NCBI RefSeq assembly: GCF_007097365.1
Contig: NZ_VJZR01000002.1
Location: 79,367-143,366, forward strand
Source of the DNA: Flavobacterium franklandianum
GTDB taxonomy: Bacteria; Bacteroidota; Bacteroidia; Flavobacteriales; Flavobacteriaceae
Direction: 5' to 3'
DNA length: 64,000 nt
Both the position numbers and the translations under genes were made by a program. Numbering within the stretch: the stretch's first letter is position 1; every line of letters begins with the position of its first letter. Below the pieces are notes generated by a model that saw nothing but the letters and a program-made list of their open reading frames with translations, made no database searches and had not been told where the DNA came from. This document shows, one piece after another, positions 61,659 through 64,000 of the stretch.

Positions 61659-62397
61659 TATCAATGTGTTGATAATAGAAGATACGCCCGAGCAAAGTGA
61701 TGCACTTAGCAAAGTACTTTTGGCTAACAAATACAACATTGTAGGCGTTGCTAGAAGTTATACCGATGCCTTAAAACTTTTTTATGCGCAAACTATTGAC
61801 ATCATCGTAATAGATGTTTTTCTTGACGGAAAACCCGACGGAATCACCTTTGCCGAAACCATCAATATTATTCCCAATGCTTCCAAACCATTTGTGTTTT
61901 TGACCAGTTCGCAAGATCGTCAAATTTTTGAAAGAGCTAAATTGACCAAACCTTTCAGCTTTTTGATGAAACCGTTCAACGAATTGGAAATTCTTTATGC
62001 CTTAGAAATGGCTGTCGAAAAATTCTATGAACAAAACAATGTTTTTCTAAGCGAAGATCAAGATACCGTAATCAGTAATGATTATATGTTCATAAAAAAG
62101 AAAAATGCTCTGAAAAAAGTTGCCTTGAATGAGATTCTTTATATAGAAGTCGAAGAACGCTATTGTAATATTATAACCGAAAAAGAAAAGTTTGTTATCC
62201 TAATTTCATTAACTAAAATCAGTAATTTACTCGATAAAAATAAATTCATCAGAACGCATCGCAATACCATAGTGAATGTTGATAAAATAGAAGAAATCAT
62301 CCTTGCCGACAATCTGATTATTCTGAAAGGGAATCACAAAATAAACCTTAGCGACACGTATAAAGATTTTATTAAAAAAATGAATATTTTGTCTTAA
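61651..62397 (+). CDS. LytTR-family response regulator
   Basis: A 248-residue regulator. The receiver domain (1-120) has Asp55 in IIVIDVFLDG, Asp10/11 region IIEDTP, and Lys in FLMKPF. The C-terminal LytTR DNA-binding domain (140-248) has KKNALKKVALNEILYIEVEERYCNI and FIRTHRNTIVNVDKIEEI. It is the partner of the overlapping TPR kinase; target genes are not visible, but the transcript leader regions near by can be tested. Confidence 0.92.
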   Translation: MDNINVLIIEDTPEQSDALSKVLLANKYNIVGVARSYTDALKLFYAQTIDIIVIDVFLDGKPDGITFAETINIIPNASKPFVFLTSSQDRQIFERAKLTKPFSFLMKPFNELEILYALEMAVEKFYEQNNVFLSEDQDTVISNDYMFIKKKNALKKVALNEILYIEVEERYCNIITEKEKFVILISLTKISNLLDKNKFIRTHRNTIVNVDKIEEIILADNLIILKGNHKINLSDTYKDFIKKMNILS

Positions 62398-62574
62398 CTA
62401 AGGTTTTATTTTAATGCAAAACTCACTAAATCTTCTCTTGGTCGAGAGGATTTTTTTGTTTAAAACTAAAATTGGAATTTAATGACAATTAAAATGGGCT
62501 TCATGACAATCAAGATCATAAAAAAAGAAAAGCTGAGTACATTTGATGAACAAAATAAAAAATAATAAATCATC

Positions 62575-62826
62575 ATGACAGTTTCAAATAATCATATACC
62601 CATGTTAAAATTTATCGCACTTTGTCAAAAATTAATGACTAATCCATATGTTGGAGTTTTGTTGTCATTACTACTTATTCTTCCAAGTCTATATATTATT
62701 TTGGAAGACATAACAATAGTAAGAAAAGAGTATGTTTTTCTTGTAATTGGAATCCCTTTATACATTTGTTCCTTGAACAGAATTTTCGACGACATCCTAA
62801 ATGGAGACAAAAACAAGTTCAAATAA
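62575..62826 (+). CDS. Small two-helix membrane protein
   Basis: An 83-residue protein with two membrane helices (about 26-45 and 53-70) and a polar C-terminus (SLNRIFDDILNGDKNKFK). The family is not recognised. It has an ATG at 62575; a later ATG at 62602 (MLKFIALCQK) is also possible. It lies between the LytTR regulator and the sigma factor gene and is followed by a strong hairpin. Confidence 0.6.
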   Translation: MTVSNNHIPMLKFIALCQKLMTNPYVGVLLSLLLILPSLYIILEDITIVRKEYVFLVIGIPLYICSLNRIFDDILNGDKNKFK

Positions 62827-62869
62827 AATAAACCAGATTTTCTTTTTTTTTATTTTAGTTTTAGTAATT

Positions 62870-62899
62870 CCCGTTTCATTCATTTGAAACGGGTTTTTT
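62870..62899 (+). terminator. Terminator before the sigma factor gene
   Basis: CCCGTTTCA and TGAAACGGG pair around a 6-base loop, followed by TTTTTTG. Confidence 0.85.
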
Positions 62900-62992
62900 G
62901 TTAAATAAAAAATATTTTCAATCCTTTTGTAACTTTTTTGAAACTCCACACGTATAACCATTTGTACACTTAAAAATTGAGGAGACAAAAAC

Positions 62993-63856
62993 ATGAGACA
63001 ACTTAAAATCACCAAGCAGGTAACCAATCGTGAAACTGCATCATTAGACAAGTACTTACAGGAAATTGGAAAAGTGGATCTTATCACTGCCGATGAAGAA
63101 GTAGAATTGGCACAAAAGATCAAAGCTGGAGATCAAAAGGCTTTAGAGAAATTGACCAAAGCCAATTTGCGTTTCGTGGTTTCGGTGGCCAAACAATACC
63201 AAAATCAAGGTTTAACACTTCCCGATTTGATTAATGAAGGAAACTTAGGTTTGATAAAAGCCGCACAACGTTTTGATGAAACTCGTGGTTTCAAATTCAT
63301 TTCGTATGCCGTTTGGTGGATTCGTCAATCCATTTTGCAAGCCTTGGCCGAACAATCTCGTATCGTTCGTTTGCCTTTGAACAAAATTGGTTCGATCAAC
63401 AAAATCAACAAAATGTATGCTTTGTTAGAGCAATCTAACGAAAGACCACCAACAGCGGAGGAAATTGCCAAAGAATTGGATATGACCGTAAACGACGTAA
63501 GAGAATCTATGAAAAACTCAGGTCGCCACCTTTCAATGGATGCGCCACTTGTTGAAGGAGAAGATTCAAACCTTTACGATGTATTGCGTTCTGGCGAATC
63601 TCCAAATCCAGACAGAAATTTAATTCAAGAATCATTGCGTACAGAAATTGAGCGTTCATTGGAAACATTGACTCCTAGAGAAGCTGATGTAGTTCGTTTG
63701 TATTTTGGTCTTGGTGATCAACACCCAATGACATTGGAAGAAATAGGGGAGACTTTTGACCTGACTCGTGAACGTGTACGTCAGATTAAAGAAAAAGCCA
63801 TCCGAAGATTGAAACATACTTCAAGAAGTAAAATATTAAAAACCTATTTAGGTTAA
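62993..63856 (+). CDS. rpoD: Primary RNA polymerase sigma factor RpoD/SigA
   Basis: A 287-residue housekeeping sigma factor of the short Bacteroidota type, without region 1.1. Region 1.2 is at the start ([19 protein letters not shown]), regions 2.1-2.4 include [30 protein letters not shown] and [17 protein letters not shown], region 3 follows, and region 4.2 is [29 protein letters not shown]. It should recognise the TTTG-N19-TANNTTTG promoters seen in this window. Confidence 0.96.
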   Translation: MRQLKITKQVTNRETASLDKYLQEIGKVDLITADEEVELAQKIKAGDQKALEKLTKANLRFVVSVAKQYQNQGLTLPDLINEGNLGLIKAAQRFDETRGFKFISYAVWWIRQSILQALAEQSRIVRLPLNKIGSINKINKMYALLEQSNERPPTAEEIAKELDMTVNDVRESMKNSGRHLSMDAPLVEGEDSNLYDVLRSGESPNPDRNLIQESLRTEIERSLETLTPREADVVRLYFGLGDQHPMTLEEIGETFDLTRERVRQIKEKAIRRLKHTSRSKILKTYLG

Positions 63857-63905
63857 TAACAGTAACGACGGTCTGATTAACTGTTCGTTTTTTGATTGAT
63901 GATTG

Positions 63906-63937
63906 AAACTCCGGCTGATTACCGGAGTTTTTTATTT
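63906..63937 (+). terminator. Terminator after rpoD
   Basis: AAACTCCGG and CCGGAGTTT pair around a 7-base loop, followed by TTTATTTTTC. Confidence 0.8.
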
Positions 63938-64000
63938 TTCAAACAAAACTTCCGGTCTGTTCGCAGAAATGCTCGGGTTTCCGGAGTTTTTTATTTTTCA
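63922..64000. repeat. Direct duplication of a 20-base terminator tail
   Basis: The 20 bases CCGGAGTTTTTTATTTTTCA occur at 63922-63941 and again at 63981-64000, with an imperfect TTCCGG arm before the second copy. It looks like a tandem terminator made by duplication; the window ends inside it. Confidence 0.65.

Noticed and set aside
62482..62565. 27-codon frame between the LytTR regulator and the small membrane protein
   Set aside because: Too short and Lys/Ile-rich, with no domain, start signal or neighbour evidence.

Overview
The window looks like a chromosomal segment of a Flavobacterium-type member of the Bacteroidota (Flavobacteriaceae). The sequence is AT-rich. Several intergenic regions carry the Bacteroidota promoter form (TTTG, about 19 bases, then TANNTTTG) instead of E. 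coli-like boxes. Secreted proteins have type IX secretion (T9SS) sorting domains, and the exosortase XrtF pair, a T9SS plug protein, a gliding-motility-type C-terminal domain, a family S46 dipeptidyl peptidase and a LytTR regulator are all typical of this group. Genus and species are inferred; no rRNA gene is present to settle them.

Layout. 1-8.6 kb: the end of pdxJ, an alpha/beta hydrolase, a T9SS cargo protein, a small membrane protein, the protein quality-control set tig-clpP-clpX, and serB. 8.6-14.8 kb: a toxin-antitoxin pair whose toxin is frameshifted, a GH3 enzyme, a DUF2797 protein, sppA, and a fused folK-deoxynucleoside kinase gene. 14.8-24 kb: a 1312-residue repeat-rich adhesin, a tRNA/rRNA methyltransferase, a DUF1573 protein, mutS, and a tRNA-Gly/tRNA-Leu pair separated by tandem repeats that copy the first bases of the tRNA-Leu gene. 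24-34 kb: a DPP11-like peptidase with kdtA, an aminotransferase-galE operon, fabD, and a membrane protein of unknown function. 34-48 kb: pirin, a polyvalent-protein gene broken by a stop codon, a Crp/Fnr regulator, a U32 protein, aspartate aminotransferase, a desaturase, rsmG, pruA, apaG, the T9SS plug protein and the XrtF pair.

48-56.5 kb is the most accessory part. It holds a light-dependent DNA repair island with three different photolyase/cryptochrome family proteins (a divergent one, an iron-sulfur (6-4)-type one and a CRY-DASH) interleaved with DUF2071 and DUF2256 genes. The island is followed at once by a decayed IS630-family element and a truncated, frameshifted MORN/TonB-type pseudogene. 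56.6-64 kb returns to core functions: rpsO, pnp, an orphan protein, a TPR histidine kinase with its LytTR response regulator, and the primary sigma factor.

The main observations worth following up are the photolyase island with its unusual first member, the tRNA-derived tandem hairpin repeats, a perfect palindrome inserted in frame inside kdtA, the HPPK-dNK fusion, and several small accessory genes (toxin, polyvalent protein, transposase, MORN/TonB protein, a 48-codon ORF) that are each broken by one small lesion. I did not find a clearly novel multi-gene defence or mobile system.
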